Position numbers and translations under genes: made by a program. DNA of 64,000 nucleotides from the NCBI RefSeq assembly GCF_034314045.1, contig NZ_JAVIWL010000001.1:186001-250000 (forward strand), written 5' to 3'. The notes beneath the pieces were generated by a model that was given only the letters and a program-made list of their open reading frames with translations, was not told the DNA's origin and searched no databases. The stretch comes from Glaciimonas sp. CA11.2 (GTDB lineage Bacteria > Pseudomonadota > Gammaproteobacteria > Burkholderiales > Burkholderiaceae_D). This document shows, in pieces, positions 21,579 to 29,577 of this stretch. How positions within the stretch are numbered: position 1 is the first letter of the stretch; the number at the start of each line of letters is the position of its first letter.

Positions 21579-22271
21579 ATGATAGACGTCTATAGCTGGC
21601 CAACACCTAACGGTCATAAAATACATATTATGCTGGAAGAATGTGGATTGCCTTATCGCGTACACGCTATCGATATTGGCGCTGGCGACCAGTTCACTCC
21701 AGACTTTTTATCGATTTCTCCTAATAATAAAATTCCTGCCCTCGTTGATGAGGAAGGTCCCGATGGCGAACCGATTTCGATATTTGAATCTGGCGCTATT
21801 TTGCTTTATCTTGCCAGCAAGACAGGCCAATTCCTCGGTAATACTGATCGGGAACGATTTAAGACATTGGAATGGCTTATGTTTCAGGTCGGCGGCGTGG
21901 GTCCCATGTTAGGACAGGCGCATCACTTCCGCATGTACGCACCGGACCAAATCGCATACGCCGTTGATCGGTATACCAACGAAGCCAAACGCCTGTACGG
22001 TGTCATCGATAAACAACTGGCTACCAACGCCTATCTGGCCGGGAGCGAATATACCATCGCCGATATGGCGACTTTCCCGTGGCTGCGTTCATGGAAAAAT
22101 CAAGGCGTCGAATTGAGTGATTTTCCACATGTGGAAAAATGGTTCAACACCATCAGTCAACGCCCTGCCGTTATCCGCGGCGTGGAAGTGCTGGCTGACT
22201 TACGTAAGCCGTTGACGGGCGACAAAGAGCGTAGCATTTTATTCGGCAATCAACAGTACGAAAAAAGATAA
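21579..22271 (+). CDS. Glutathione S-transferase family protein (YfcG/Nu-class like)
   Basis: A 230-residue protein from the ATG at 21579, preceded by AAAGGAAA; the longer frame starts with a TTG in the intergenic region. The thioredoxin-like N-terminal domain has the YSWPTPNGHKI motif, SPNNKIPALVD with the cis-proline and FESGAILLYLA with the glutathione-binding Glu-Ser pair. The helical C-terminal domain holds the YTIADMATFPW N-cap motif. These fit Nu-class enzymes such as YfcG, which have disulfide reductase activity. The substrate is unknown. Confidence 0.88.
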   Translation: MIDVYSWPTPNGHKIHIMLEECGLPYRVHAIDIGAGDQFTPDFLSISPNNKIPALVDEEGPDGEPISIFESGAILLYLASKTGQFLGNTDRERFKTLEWLMFQVGGVGPMLGQAHHFRMYAPDQIAYAVDRYTNEAKRLYGVIDKQLATNAYLAGSEYTIADMATFPWLRSWKNQGVELSDFPHVEKWFNTISQRPAVIRGVEVLADLRKPLTGDKERSILFGNQQYEKR

Positions 22272-22296
22272 CTGCCGACAGTAAATCTGCTGAACT

Positions 22297-22334
22297 GTGG
22301 CATTCCCCTTACTTTCAAGTACGGGTAATGCCAC
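22297..22334. terminator. Stem-loop between convergent genes
   Basis: GTGGCATT (22297-22304) pairs with AATGCCAC (22327-22334), with additional CCC/GGG pairing inside. It lies between the plus-strand glutathione transferase gene and the minus-strand beta-propeller gene, where a shared terminator is expected. It lacks a strong T-run on either side. Confidence 0.5.
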
Positions 22335-22365
22335 ACCGCCAGTGATTGAGAATTTATTGATTATT

Positions 22366-23451
22366 TCAAGGCGAAACGGTCACTAAGGTCAACGTATCAG
22401 GAATAAACCGTGGTCGTGACGTTGCTTTTTTCCGTGGAGTTTTACCCGCAAATTCTATTTTTGCGGCTACCACATATATATTGTGAGAAACCGGATCAAT
22501 CGCCATGGTTCTTGCTCCCTGTATGGTGTTGACCGTTTGCATGCGTTGATAGTGGGTAGAGTCACGAGCGCCAATGATATCAAGTGTGCCATCGCCATTC
22601 GAACTGAATGCCAATTTGGTCGTCGCATCAAAAGCAGTTGCATCGCTGCCTCTACCGATAGTCACAGAATCCAGTATCTCGCCCGAACTAGCGTCGACAA
22701 TAGCCATCTTTTGATTATGGCAACCAACAAATAACCGCTGCGTCACCAGATCAATCGAAAGCCCGGCTGGCTCGTCACAACTTGCAGATAAATCGACCCG
22801 CTGAATCACTTGCAACTTCTGTGTATCGACGATAACCAGTTGATTTTTATCCTCTAAATTCACGAATAAACGCCCTTTTCCGTCGACCGCCACAAACTCC
22901 GGCTTACCACCCAATGCTATCGCAGCAAGTGACTTCCCCGCCAGTGCATCAATCGGCGTGAGACTGTCCGACCCGCCATTGCCCGCGAATACACGTTTGC
23001 TGAGCGGGTCGTACACAATCCCGTCGGGCTTCTTTTCGGTAGCGGTAGTGCTAATAATGTTAAGAGTGGACAGCGCAAAGATGGTTACTGAATTGCCTTT
23101 CCCGTTACTGGTGAATCCTCGATCCAAATCAGAGGCAATCGCAACGCCATGCACCCCAGGGGTATTCGGAATTGCGCCGACTAGTTTCTTTTTATCGACA
23201 TCGAATACCTCAACCCGATCGCCGTGTGCTATGAATAAATGACGGTGCTCAGCATCCATCGTCATGTAGTCCCATTTCACATCGCCTTCCAAATGAAATT
23301 TATCCATGACGTGATAGTGCGGTTGATGGCTGACCTCAACTCCCTTCTCATTGGCAAGAGAATCAACTGAACTTAACATGCCCACTATCGCCAGAGAAGT
23401 AATGGCGAGGGATAATGCAACTTGCGTGTTGCGCAGCGAAACAAGAAACAT
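22366..23451 (-). CDS. YncE-like beta-propeller protein, exported
   Basis: A 361-residue protein with an N-terminal hydrophobic export signal (residues 10-30). Behind it are repeated blades typical of YVTN/YncE propellers, seen as recurring phrases such as VFDVDKKKLVGAIPNTPGVHG, GIVYDPLSKRVFAGNGGSD and TQRLFVGCHNQKMAIVDASSG. It is the last gene of a minus-strand set that begins with a TonB-dependent receptor and includes an acid phosphatase. This placement suggests a periplasmic partner in uptake or processing of the receptor's ligand, which is inference. A gap of 181 bp before it may hold its own promoter. Confidence 0.82.
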   Translation of the reverse strand: MFLVSLRNTQVALSLAITSLAIVGMLSSVDSLANEKGVEVSHQPHYHVMDKFHLEGDVKWDYMTMDAEHRHLFIAHGDRVEVFDVDKKKLVGAIPNTPGVHGVAIASDLDRGFTSNGKGNSVTIFALSTLNIISTTATEKKPDGIVYDPLSKRVFAGNGGSDSLTPIDALAGKSLAAIALGGKPEFVAVDGKGRLFVNLEDKNQLVIVDTQKLQVIQRVDLSASCDEPAGLSIDLVTQRLFVGCHNQKMAIVDASSGEILDSVTIGRGSDATAFDATTKLAFSSNGDGTLDIIGARDSTHYQRMQTVNTIQGARTMAIDPVSHNIYVVAAKIEFAGKTPRKKATSRPRFIPDTLTLVTVSP

Positions 23452-23559
23452 GCTGGCATTCCTTTCAAAGGATAAAAATGTATTTGGCTAAATGATGATG
23501 CAATAAAGATTCATAACATTTCGTGCAGAAAATCTTATGCAACCTTTTTTACAAAAATC

Positions 23560-23581
23560 TCTTATAAAATTCTTATAAAAG
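23560..23581 (-). promoter_or_regulatory. Tandem 11-bp direct repeat upstream of the beta-propeller gene
   Basis: TCTTATAAAAT and TCTTATAAAAG follow each other with a period of 11 bp. Read on the gene strand this is CTTTTATAAGAATTTTATAAGA. An 11-bp spaced direct repeat is the usual geometry for OmpR-family response-regulator sites. It lies about 110 bp upstream of the start codon at 23451. The regulator is not identified, and the site could be a chance AT-rich repeat. Confidence 0.35.
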
Positions 23582-23632
23582 CGTCGGCCTACAATCTTGG
23601 TTAGCTTATTAGAACTAATTTTTTTGCTCTGA

Positions 23633-24364
23633 TTACTTATTGTCTTTAGATAAATCCTCGGCTAAACCCAGTTGATTACGCAACTCAATTTTAGCCGAGG
23701 CAAAGCCAGTCTTAAAATCATCACGCATCATGAGATTTGCGGCGATCAATGTCCCGACAATACGACCGGCTTCAATGTCTGAGGGATAATGTACACCACC
23801 GACAATACGATTATTCGCATACTCGCGCGCGCGCGCCATAATTTCGGCACGCTTTTCGGGCACCATGTTTGCCAAAACTATCCCCATCAATGTGCCGCCC
23901 GTTGCGTGGCCGGAAGGATAAGATCCAGATGCCGTCAGTTTAACCACTGGCTTGACCAGATCACTATATTGATAGGGGCGCGGACGCTGCCAAAAATTCT
24001 TGGATGGGTCCACCACTGCTCCCTCCGAACTCACGACACGCGAGAAAAAATCCGAAAATTTCGGCAAATTTTCAGGCTTAAAATTTGGCCCCAGCACATC
24101 TGCAAATCGCCAGATATTTTCCACAGCGTCGGCTTTAGCCCGCGCTACCATTTCCGGCGTACGCGTGACCTGCACGGTCAATATCTCTCCCAACTCGGCC
24201 TTGGTCTGAGCCGAGTCGTTAGGGGGCGGCGGCGGTAATAACTTCACCAAATCAATATCTCTTGCTGAAATAAATGGCTCAGCGCCTTTTGCGATCGCAG
24301 GTGAACCGATAAAAGAGGATGCTGCAAAGAGACAGAACGCTAAAGATGTATATAAATTGCGCAT
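23633..24364 (-). CDS. Class A non-specific acid phosphatase (PAP2 superfamily), exported
   Basis: A 243-residue protein with an N-terminal signal peptide (SLAFCLFAASSFIGSPAIA). The PAP2 catalytic motifs are present in order: KNFWQRPRPY, then GSYPSGHATGG with the catalytic histidine region, then VGGVHYPSDIEAGR with the nucleophilic histidine. GSYPSGHA is the signature of class A bacterial acid phosphatases. It should release phosphate from organic phosphomonoesters in the periplasm. Its position after tonB suggests that the receptor system imports a phosphorylated compound or its product. Confidence 0.9.
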   Translation of the reverse strand: MRNLYTSLAFCLFAASSFIGSPAIAKGAEPFISARDIDLVKLLPPPPPNDSAQTKAELGEILTVQVTRTPEMVARAKADAVENIWRFADVLGPNFKPENLPKFSDFFSRVVSSEGAVVDPSKNFWQRPRPYQYSDLVKPVVKLTASGSYPSGHATGGTLMGIVLANMVPEKRAEIMARAREYANNRIVGGVHYPSDIEAGRIVGTLIAANLMMRDDFKTGFASAKIELRNQLGLAEDLSKDNK

Positions 24365-24436
24365 AACAATAACCTTAGAAATGATTTAAGTTTTAAATGC
24401 TTAACTTGTTCAAAGTGCTCGAAGTGCTCAAAGTAC

Positions 24437-25123
24437 TCAGCGTGTAAATTCAACCCAAACTTGATACAACTTATCGACGCCACGCATATCCGTTGGTGGC
24501 TCGGGATAGTGCGCGTTCTGCACCGACTGCAACGCGGCCCGATCAATCATGCCGATGGCGCTCGATATGATCACGCTGGCTTGCGATGGAATGGCATCTC
24601 GCAAATGGAACTCCACTCGCACACGACCTGAAAAATGCAATGCGGCCGCCGCTGGTGGATAGGCAACCGCAGCCTGCACCGCAGCGCGCACTTTGGCCGC
24701 ATACGCAAGACTTGCATCGGCCTTACCGCTAGTAGCCGGAGGTGGCGTAGGCGGTGATGGCGGTGCAGGCATCGAAGTCGGTTCGGCAAATGCGGTTGGT
24801 GTCTGTGCGAGTGGCAGCGGAATGGTTGGCGGTGTAACTGGTTTCTGCGGAACGGTCTGCGCTTGCGGTTTGGTCGGGATCACCTTTGTTTTTGGAGTCG
24901 GCTGCGGTTTTGGCCGCGCTGGCTCAGGTGGTTTGGGCGTCGGAAGCGCCTCTGGCGGCTTCTCTTCACTCAATAGAGTAATCGGTACCGGCGCCGATAA
25001 GGCAGGCTTCGAAGGCGTTGCAACCAAAATAATACCGACGACGGTCACCAACGCAATCTCTACCAGAACCGCTAGGCCAAACGCTCCCACAGGAAAGCGA
25101 TGAATGGGAATAGTTGCAGACAT
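24437..25123 (-). CDS. tonB: Energy transducer TonB
   Basis: A 228-residue protein with an N-terminal membrane anchor (residues 14-36). A long Pro/Lys/Thr-rich periplasmic spacer follows, with EKPPEALPTPKPPEPARPKP-type repeats. The C-terminal TonB domain ends in a beta strand (LYQVWVEFTR). It links the ExbB-ExbD proton motor to the outer-membrane receptor. It starts 9 bp after exbD and belongs to the same minus-strand set as the receptor, so it is probably dedicated to it. Confidence 0.92.
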   Translation of the reverse strand: MSATIPIHRFPVGAFGLAVLVEIALVTVVGIILVATPSKPALSAPVPITLLSEEKPPEALPTPKPPEPARPKPQPTPKTKVIPTKPQAQTVPQKPVTPPTIPLPLAQTPTAFAEPTSMPAPPSPPTPPPATSGKADASLAYAAKVRAAVQAAVAYPPAAAALHFSGRVRVEFHLRDAIPSQASVIISSAIGMIDRAALQSVQNAHYPEPPTDMRGVDKLYQVWVEFTR

Positions 25124-25131
25124 AGCCGCCC

Positions 25132-25530
25132 TTATTTGGTGTTGGCATTGCGCGTAGCGAGACCAATTTCGGTCGCGCCACCGTTACGAATAGCATCAAT
25201 CACTTCCATCACCTGCTGCAATGATGCAGTCTGATTTCCCGCGATGGTGACAGATGTTTTTCCACTGTCGCGCTTGCGCAGCAACGCGGTCAGTTGCGTC
25301 GCCGTCAGCGTGTGATTTTCGACAAGCAACGCGCCATCCGGTGCAATTTCGACCAACAATTTAGGAGGTGGCATTGTGACGGCAGTTGAACTGGTTGGCA
25401 ATTTGGTGACATGGCCCGAAGTAGGAATCATGCGTAACGTCAACATCGCAAAAAAAACCAGTAAAAACAACATGATATCGATCATCGGAATAATTTCGAT
25501 ACGGGCTTTCCGTGTTTCCAGATAACGCAT
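25132..25530 (-). CDS. exbD: Biopolymer transport protein ExbD
   Basis: A 132-residue protein from the ATG at 25528-25530; the frame runs further upstream but only through exbB sequence. It has one N-terminal membrane helix containing the proton-carrying aspartate (IEIIPMIDIMLFLLVFFAML), followed by a periplasmic domain. With ExbB it forms the motor that energises TonB. It starts one base after the exbB stop codon. Confidence 0.93.
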   Translation of the reverse strand: MRYLETRKARIEIIPMIDIMLFLLVFFAMLTLRMIPTSGHVTKLPTSSTAVTMPPPKLLVEIAPDGALLVENHTLTATQLTALLRKRDSGKTSVTIAGNQTASLQQVMEVIDAIRNGGATEIGLATRNANTK

Positions 25531-25531
25531 C

Positions 25532-26236
25532 TCAGGCTCTCGCTGGCAATGTGATCGACTTGACGTGTGACGTCGCTGGAACCAATGTCGACACGTGCGA
25601 TGCAGCGCGCAAAGCCGAGTGTGAAGCCAGAAGATCGTGACGATTGACCAGCATAATCTTGATCGTCTCAAGCTGATGCAAAACAATTCGCACGCGAGTA
25701 TGCAAGGCATTAAAAAATACCAGACCGATCATTGCAATCAAAAGACCTGAAGCAGTCGCAATCAGGGCTTCAGCAATCCCACCTGTGATCTGCGCAGCGC
25801 CATTCTGGGCGTCGCCCAGCACATGAAATGCGTTGAACATGCCAATGATGGTGCCGAATAAACCAAGCAAAGGCGCCAACGTGATTACCGTGTCAAGCAC
25901 CCACAATGAGCGATCAAGAATTGGTACTTCATGCATGATGGCCTCCTCCAGATGACCGCCAAAAGTATCCCGGTCGGCGCTGGCGGGTTCTTTTTGCAAG
26001 ACGTCAAATAAGCGGACATGCGGCAATTTTGACAGTTTTTCTGGTACAGACCACGTACTGAGCTGGACGTTGTCTTTTTTTAGCAAAGCAATTAACTGTT
26101 CGCCACCTTGCTGCATGTTAGACAAATGACGGGTGCGCTCGATGATAACGGTCAATGCTACAAGCAACAAAACCATCATCAAATACAGTGTGCCACCGGA
26201 GTCATTGGCCAGTTCAAATAAATGTGAAATATTCAT
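25532..26236 (-). CDS. exbB: MotA/TolQ/ExbB proton channel protein ExbB
   Basis: A 234-residue protein with three membrane helices (about residues 12-32, 115-140 and 155-180). It has the family segment LGLFGTIIGMFNAFHVLG and the GGIAEALIATASGLLIAM helix, where threonine and alanine residues line the proton path. It is the stator partner of ExbD and lies downstream of the TonB-dependent receptor gene with an 85-bp gap. Confidence 0.93.
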   Translation of the reverse strand: MNISHLFELANDSGGTLYLMMVLLLVALTVIIERTRHLSNMQQGGEQLIALLKKDNVQLSTWSVPEKLSKLPHVRLFDVLQKEPASADRDTFGGHLEEAIMHEVPILDRSLWVLDTVITLAPLLGLFGTIIGMFNAFHVLGDAQNGAAQITGGIAEALIATASGLLIAMIGLVFFNALHTRVRIVLHQLETIKIMLVNRHDLLASHSALRAASHVSTLVPATSHVKSITLPARA

Positions 26237-26321
26237 AATTTTAGATAGGCGATCAAAGGTCAGAAATCAATCATCAGAAAATGGGGAAAGCAATGCTTCC
26301 CCGCTAAATCAGATGACAGAA

Positions 26322-28556
26322 TTAGAAATCAAGGGTGAGCGTCAAAGAAGTGCTACGCGCTGGAAGCAAAGTCAGTTGGTCACCCGGAGCCGGGACTGAG
26401 GTTTTTGTCGAGGCCGGTGTCACGCCAACGATACTGTGATTATCAAAGAGATTATTGACACCGAACTGAACCTTCGCCTGCTTAGCCCAACTCACTGGAT
26501 TCTTCCATGTATAGTTGACGAACAGATTCGATAGAAGGAACGGATCAATTGACACAGCTTGATGGATACCACCGTTGTCGTTATACATCTTGCCTACGCG
26601 CTTGGTGAACCAGCCTGTATTCCAGGCACCTTGCTCGTAACTCAGACCCAGCGTTTCAGTATCGCTCGGCGCACTGGCAACCCATTGACCGTTGGAATAT
26701 TTGGAGCTTCCATAAGTGCCATTGATATACAGACTGAAACCGCCGCCCAGAATGATATTGCTTTCCGCTTCGACACCTTGCGTCACTGACGTTCCGTTGG
26801 CATAAAATGTGGTATTACCACTAGTATCAGTCGACGATGAATAGGCGTTATCAAACTTGATATGGTAAGCATCGACGTCTAACGTAAATCGCTCCGACTT
26901 CCACACAGTACCAATCTGAAAAGTCTTGGTCTTAACCATTGCAGGTAACACAGTGACATTCGCATTTTTGACGTCAAAAACGTTGGTCGGCGGGATCTCG
27001 CTACCGGTCGCAAACTGGGCGTAAGCAGACCAGTTCTGTTGCAGTTTGTAATGCACATCCAACGACGGAAGCGTCGAGTTATAGGTCGTTGCATGCGAAA
27101 TACTTGGCGCGCCACCGAGACTACCGACCGTCTTGCCGTTGTCAGCAAACTGCGTAAAATCCTGACGGTAAGACGCATACTTCACGCCTGGAGTGATTTT
27201 AAGATCATTCGTGACATTAAACTCGTACTCAACAAACGGTTGCAGTGTCGTCGTTTTAAATTTCTCATGAAAATTTGGTAGTACAGCATCAATCCAGGTA
27301 CGGGGATCGGACGGAATCTGGTAGCGATTGGTATCTGCATATTCAGACCACAGACCGGTGCGTAAAGTCCCCATGCCTGATTCTTGACTAAGACGTAGCA
27401 AATTGCCGTAAGTCCGATACGCATTGAGCTTGTCAGTGCCGCTAGTCGTCGTGATCGTGGTGCCGTTGTAATTTTGCTGGTTGTGATAAGCGTAGGTGTA
27501 CAACTTGTCGTCCAGCTTCCAGCCGTTGCCCAGATTCGAGGTCAAACCAAGATATTCGAAATCTGATGTGACATGATAAAAATTATAGCCGTAATAGTTG
27601 GCCTGTTTTGGGTCGCCGCTCATAAGGTAATTGTCGCCATACTGCGCAACTTGCGCGCGGGTCGGGCCCTTGGTGTTCGGCGTATTTGTGTGCAAATCGA
27701 TTGACGATGCGAACACAGTCAGTGCAGTGTTGTCGGTGATTGCAAACTGGTACTTAAGTGAAATGGCATCACGCTTTTGCTTGTTATAGGTTTCGTACCC
27801 GTCCGATTTCATCTCATGCACATTGAACAAAAGGTTTGAGGAACCGTCGGACCCAAACTGTCCAGTTTCATGTTCGAGACCAATCAAAGACGTGTTCCAG
27901 GTCCCGTATGATCCGGTCACGCTGGTGCGTTGCTGCGGATCAAGATTACGTGATAATAAATTAATTGAGCCACCGAAATTGGCGGGACCAATTGTCGCCG
28001 CAGAGCCAGGGCTGCGATCAACCACCGCACCGCCGATAAACTGTGCAGGGAAAAAGGCCCAGGTATGGTGAGTCGGGCTATTGGTGTCCTGAAATGGAAT
28101 ACCATCAAAGGTCACCGAATAGTCACCATCCTGAAAACCGCGAAAGTAAGTCTTGGTATCACCAAGACCAGGGCCATTTGGGCTATAGCTATACACACCC
28201 GGTGTCATTTGGATCACTTGGCTAAAGTCAGCAATCGGCGAAGTATAGTTACGAATGAAAGCTTCGCTCACTTCGGATTGGGCTGACCGTGCCTCCAATG
28301 ACCCTTGGGACGGTGCGCTTTTGGCGGCAGCAGGAATACGCGATGTCTGGGTTGCAGAACCCGAACCGTCAGCCGCACTGACCGCACCCAGATCGGTGGC
28401 TTGCTGGGCATATCCAACGACCGGTGTGACGATGCACAGCATGGCGATGGCTCGCAGAATGTGGGTATTACAGGTTTTAAGATGTGGCGTGGAGTGCTGC
28501 TTAAGACTTGGCTGGACACCGGACGTTGGTGTTGGCTTGACGCTACGAACTTTCAT
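26322..28556 (-). CDS. TonB-dependent outer-membrane receptor
   Basis: A 744-residue receptor with a long basic N-terminal region and a signal sequence around residues 34-51 (ILRAIAMLCIVTPVVGYAQ). A plug domain covers about residues 75-210 (QVIQMTPGVYSYSPNGPGLGD, FRGFQDGDYSVTFDGIPF). A 22-strand barrel follows and ends in the aromatic SLTLTLDF. The FDGIPFQDTNSPTHHTW segment and the acid phosphatase downstream suggest an organic ligand rather than a siderophore, but the ligand is unknown. The ribosome site AGGAG can pair with CTCCT just upstream. Confidence 0.92.
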   Translation of the reverse strand: MKVRSVKPTPTSGVQPSLKQHSTPHLKTCNTHILRAIAMLCIVTPVVGYAQQATDLGAVSAADGSGSATQTSRIPAAAKSAPSQGSLEARSAQSEVSEAFIRNYTSPIADFSQVIQMTPGVYSYSPNGPGLGDTKTYFRGFQDGDYSVTFDGIPFQDTNSPTHHTWAFFPAQFIGGAVVDRSPGSAATIGPANFGGSINLLSRNLDPQQRTSVTGSYGTWNTSLIGLEHETGQFGSDGSSNLLFNVHEMKSDGYETYNKQKRDAISLKYQFAITDNTALTVFASSIDLHTNTPNTKGPTRAQVAQYGDNYLMSGDPKQANYYGYNFYHVTSDFEYLGLTSNLGNGWKLDDKLYTYAYHNQQNYNGTTITTTSGTDKLNAYRTYGNLLRLSQESGMGTLRTGLWSEYADTNRYQIPSDPRTWIDAVLPNFHEKFKTTTLQPFVEYEFNVTNDLKITPGVKYASYRQDFTQFADNGKTVGSLGGAPSISHATTYNSTLPSLDVHYKLQQNWSAYAQFATGSEIPPTNVFDVKNANVTVLPAMVKTKTFQIGTVWKSERFTLDVDAYHIKFDNAYSSSTDTSGNTTFYANGTSVTQGVEAESNIILGGGFSLYINGTYGSSKYSNGQWVASAPSDTETLGLSYEQGAWNTGWFTKRVGKMYNDNGGIHQAVSIDPFLLSNLFVNYTWKNPVSWAKQAKVQFGVNNLFDNHSIVGVTPASTKTSVPAPGDQLTLLPARSTSLTLTLDF

Positions 28557-28561
28557 GATGT

Positions 28562-28578
28562 CTCCTGTAGAAAAGGAG
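28562..28578 (-). promoter_or_regulatory. Possible Shine-Dalgarno-sequestering hairpin of the TonB receptor mRNA
   Basis: On the minus strand CTCCT (28578-28574) can pair with AGGAG (28566-28562) across a 7-nt loop. AGGAG is the ribosome binding site of the receptor, five to seven bases before its ATG at 28556. The short stem could lower translation, but it is only 5 bp. Confidence 0.3.
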
Positions 28579-28748
28579 GCATGCTAGTGAATCAATATTT
28601 CGTCCTCATGACGTTGTCGAAAAACAACACCCATTTATAACTTTGTAACCTATTTTTCGCCAAAGTATCAATTTTGTGATCCATTTAAGATAGTCTGCCG
28701 TCGTCGAAATAACCACCAACGCGGATCACATGCGCAATCGTTTTCACC

Positions 28749-29306
28749 TCAGGAAGATGCGGGATATTCGACATCCAGTATTTCTAACTCATCCAATCCG
28801 GCAGGTGTCATCAAGGTGACGAACTCGCCTTCATGCGCTTTGGTCAGCGCACGTGCAACCGGTGAAATCCAGCTAATTTTTCCATGTAACGGATCAAGCT
28901 CGTCGATCCCAACGATAGTCACCGTGTGCTCTTCGCCGGCATGATTTTGGTAGCGCACTGTTGCCCCAAAAAAAATCTGATCGCGACCATGATGCACGCT
29001 CGGATCGACTATCTCAGCCTGATCCAGGCGCTTGGTCAAAAATCGAATCCGTCGGTCAATTTCACGTAATCGCCGCTTGCCGTAAATATAATCGCCATTT
29101 TCAGAGCGATCTCCGTTTGAGGCCGCCCACGAGACAATGCGGACAACTTCAGGCCTCGCGTTATCGATCAAATCGAGCAACTCAGCTTTCATGCGCGCAT
29201 GCCCGGCAGGCGTCATATAATTTTTGGTGCCCGCAGGAATTGGCGGCAATCCAAACTCCAGATCGTCGTCATCGCCATCGGATTCTTTGACAAAGGCTTT
29301 ATTCAT
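28749..29306 (-). CDS. greB: Transcription elongation factor GreB
   Basis: A 185-residue Gre factor. The N-terminal coiled coil carries the signature GDRSENGDYIYGKRRLREID, whose acidic tip enters the RNA polymerase secondary channel and stimulates cleavage of backtracked RNA. The C-terminal FKBP-like domain follows (GATVRYQNHAGEEHTVTIVG, ISWISPVARAL). An acidic stretch (ESDGDDDDLE) at residues 8-17 precedes the coiled coil. The GDYIYGKRRLREIDRRIRFL wording matches GreB better than GreA. Confidence 0.93.
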   Translation of the reverse strand: MNKAFVKESDGDDDDLEFGLPPIPAGTKNYMTPAGHARMKAELLDLIDNARPEVVRIVSWAASNGDRSENGDYIYGKRRLREIDRRIRFLTKRLDQAEIVDPSVHHGRDQIFFGATVRYQNHAGEEHTVTIVGIDELDPLHGKISWISPVARALTKAHEGEFVTLMTPAGLDELEILDVEYPASS

Positions 29307-29432
29307 ACTTAGTATTGTAGTGCGATTTCGCCATCACCCGCAAATTTGCCAAAAGCAATTGTGACGGCATCGGGTATGCAAGTATTCAAACTGGCTAACC
29401 TGCGATCATTGAGCAGAATGGGACGTTCCTGC

Positions 29433-29465
29433 TTAGTTACTGCTTAGTTGCAGCCCAGTTACTGC
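29433..29465 (+). repeat. Three tandem 11-bp repeats upstream of mgsA
   Basis: TTAGTTACTGC, TTAGTTGCAGC and CCAGTTACTGC follow directly on each other. They lie in the 271-bp divergent region between greB and mgsA, about 110 bp before the mgsA start. An 11-bp period is typical of response-regulator or Pho-type sites, but the bases do not match the Pho-box core. The rest of the divergent region shows no gene. Confidence 0.5.
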
Positions 29466-29577
29466 TAAATAAGAGCGTACTAAATAACAGCAACGGAGAT
29501 AAGAATCTATGAGCGATTCACTCCGTTACTGTTTGCAGTACCATTTTTCATTTCTTCCCTTTGGGACATAACGCCAT

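Noticed and set aside
25531..25710. Longer ExbD start at 25710
   Set aside because: The extension lies wholly inside the exbB coding region and is not hydrophobic in the ExbD manner; the ATG at 25530 fits the family.
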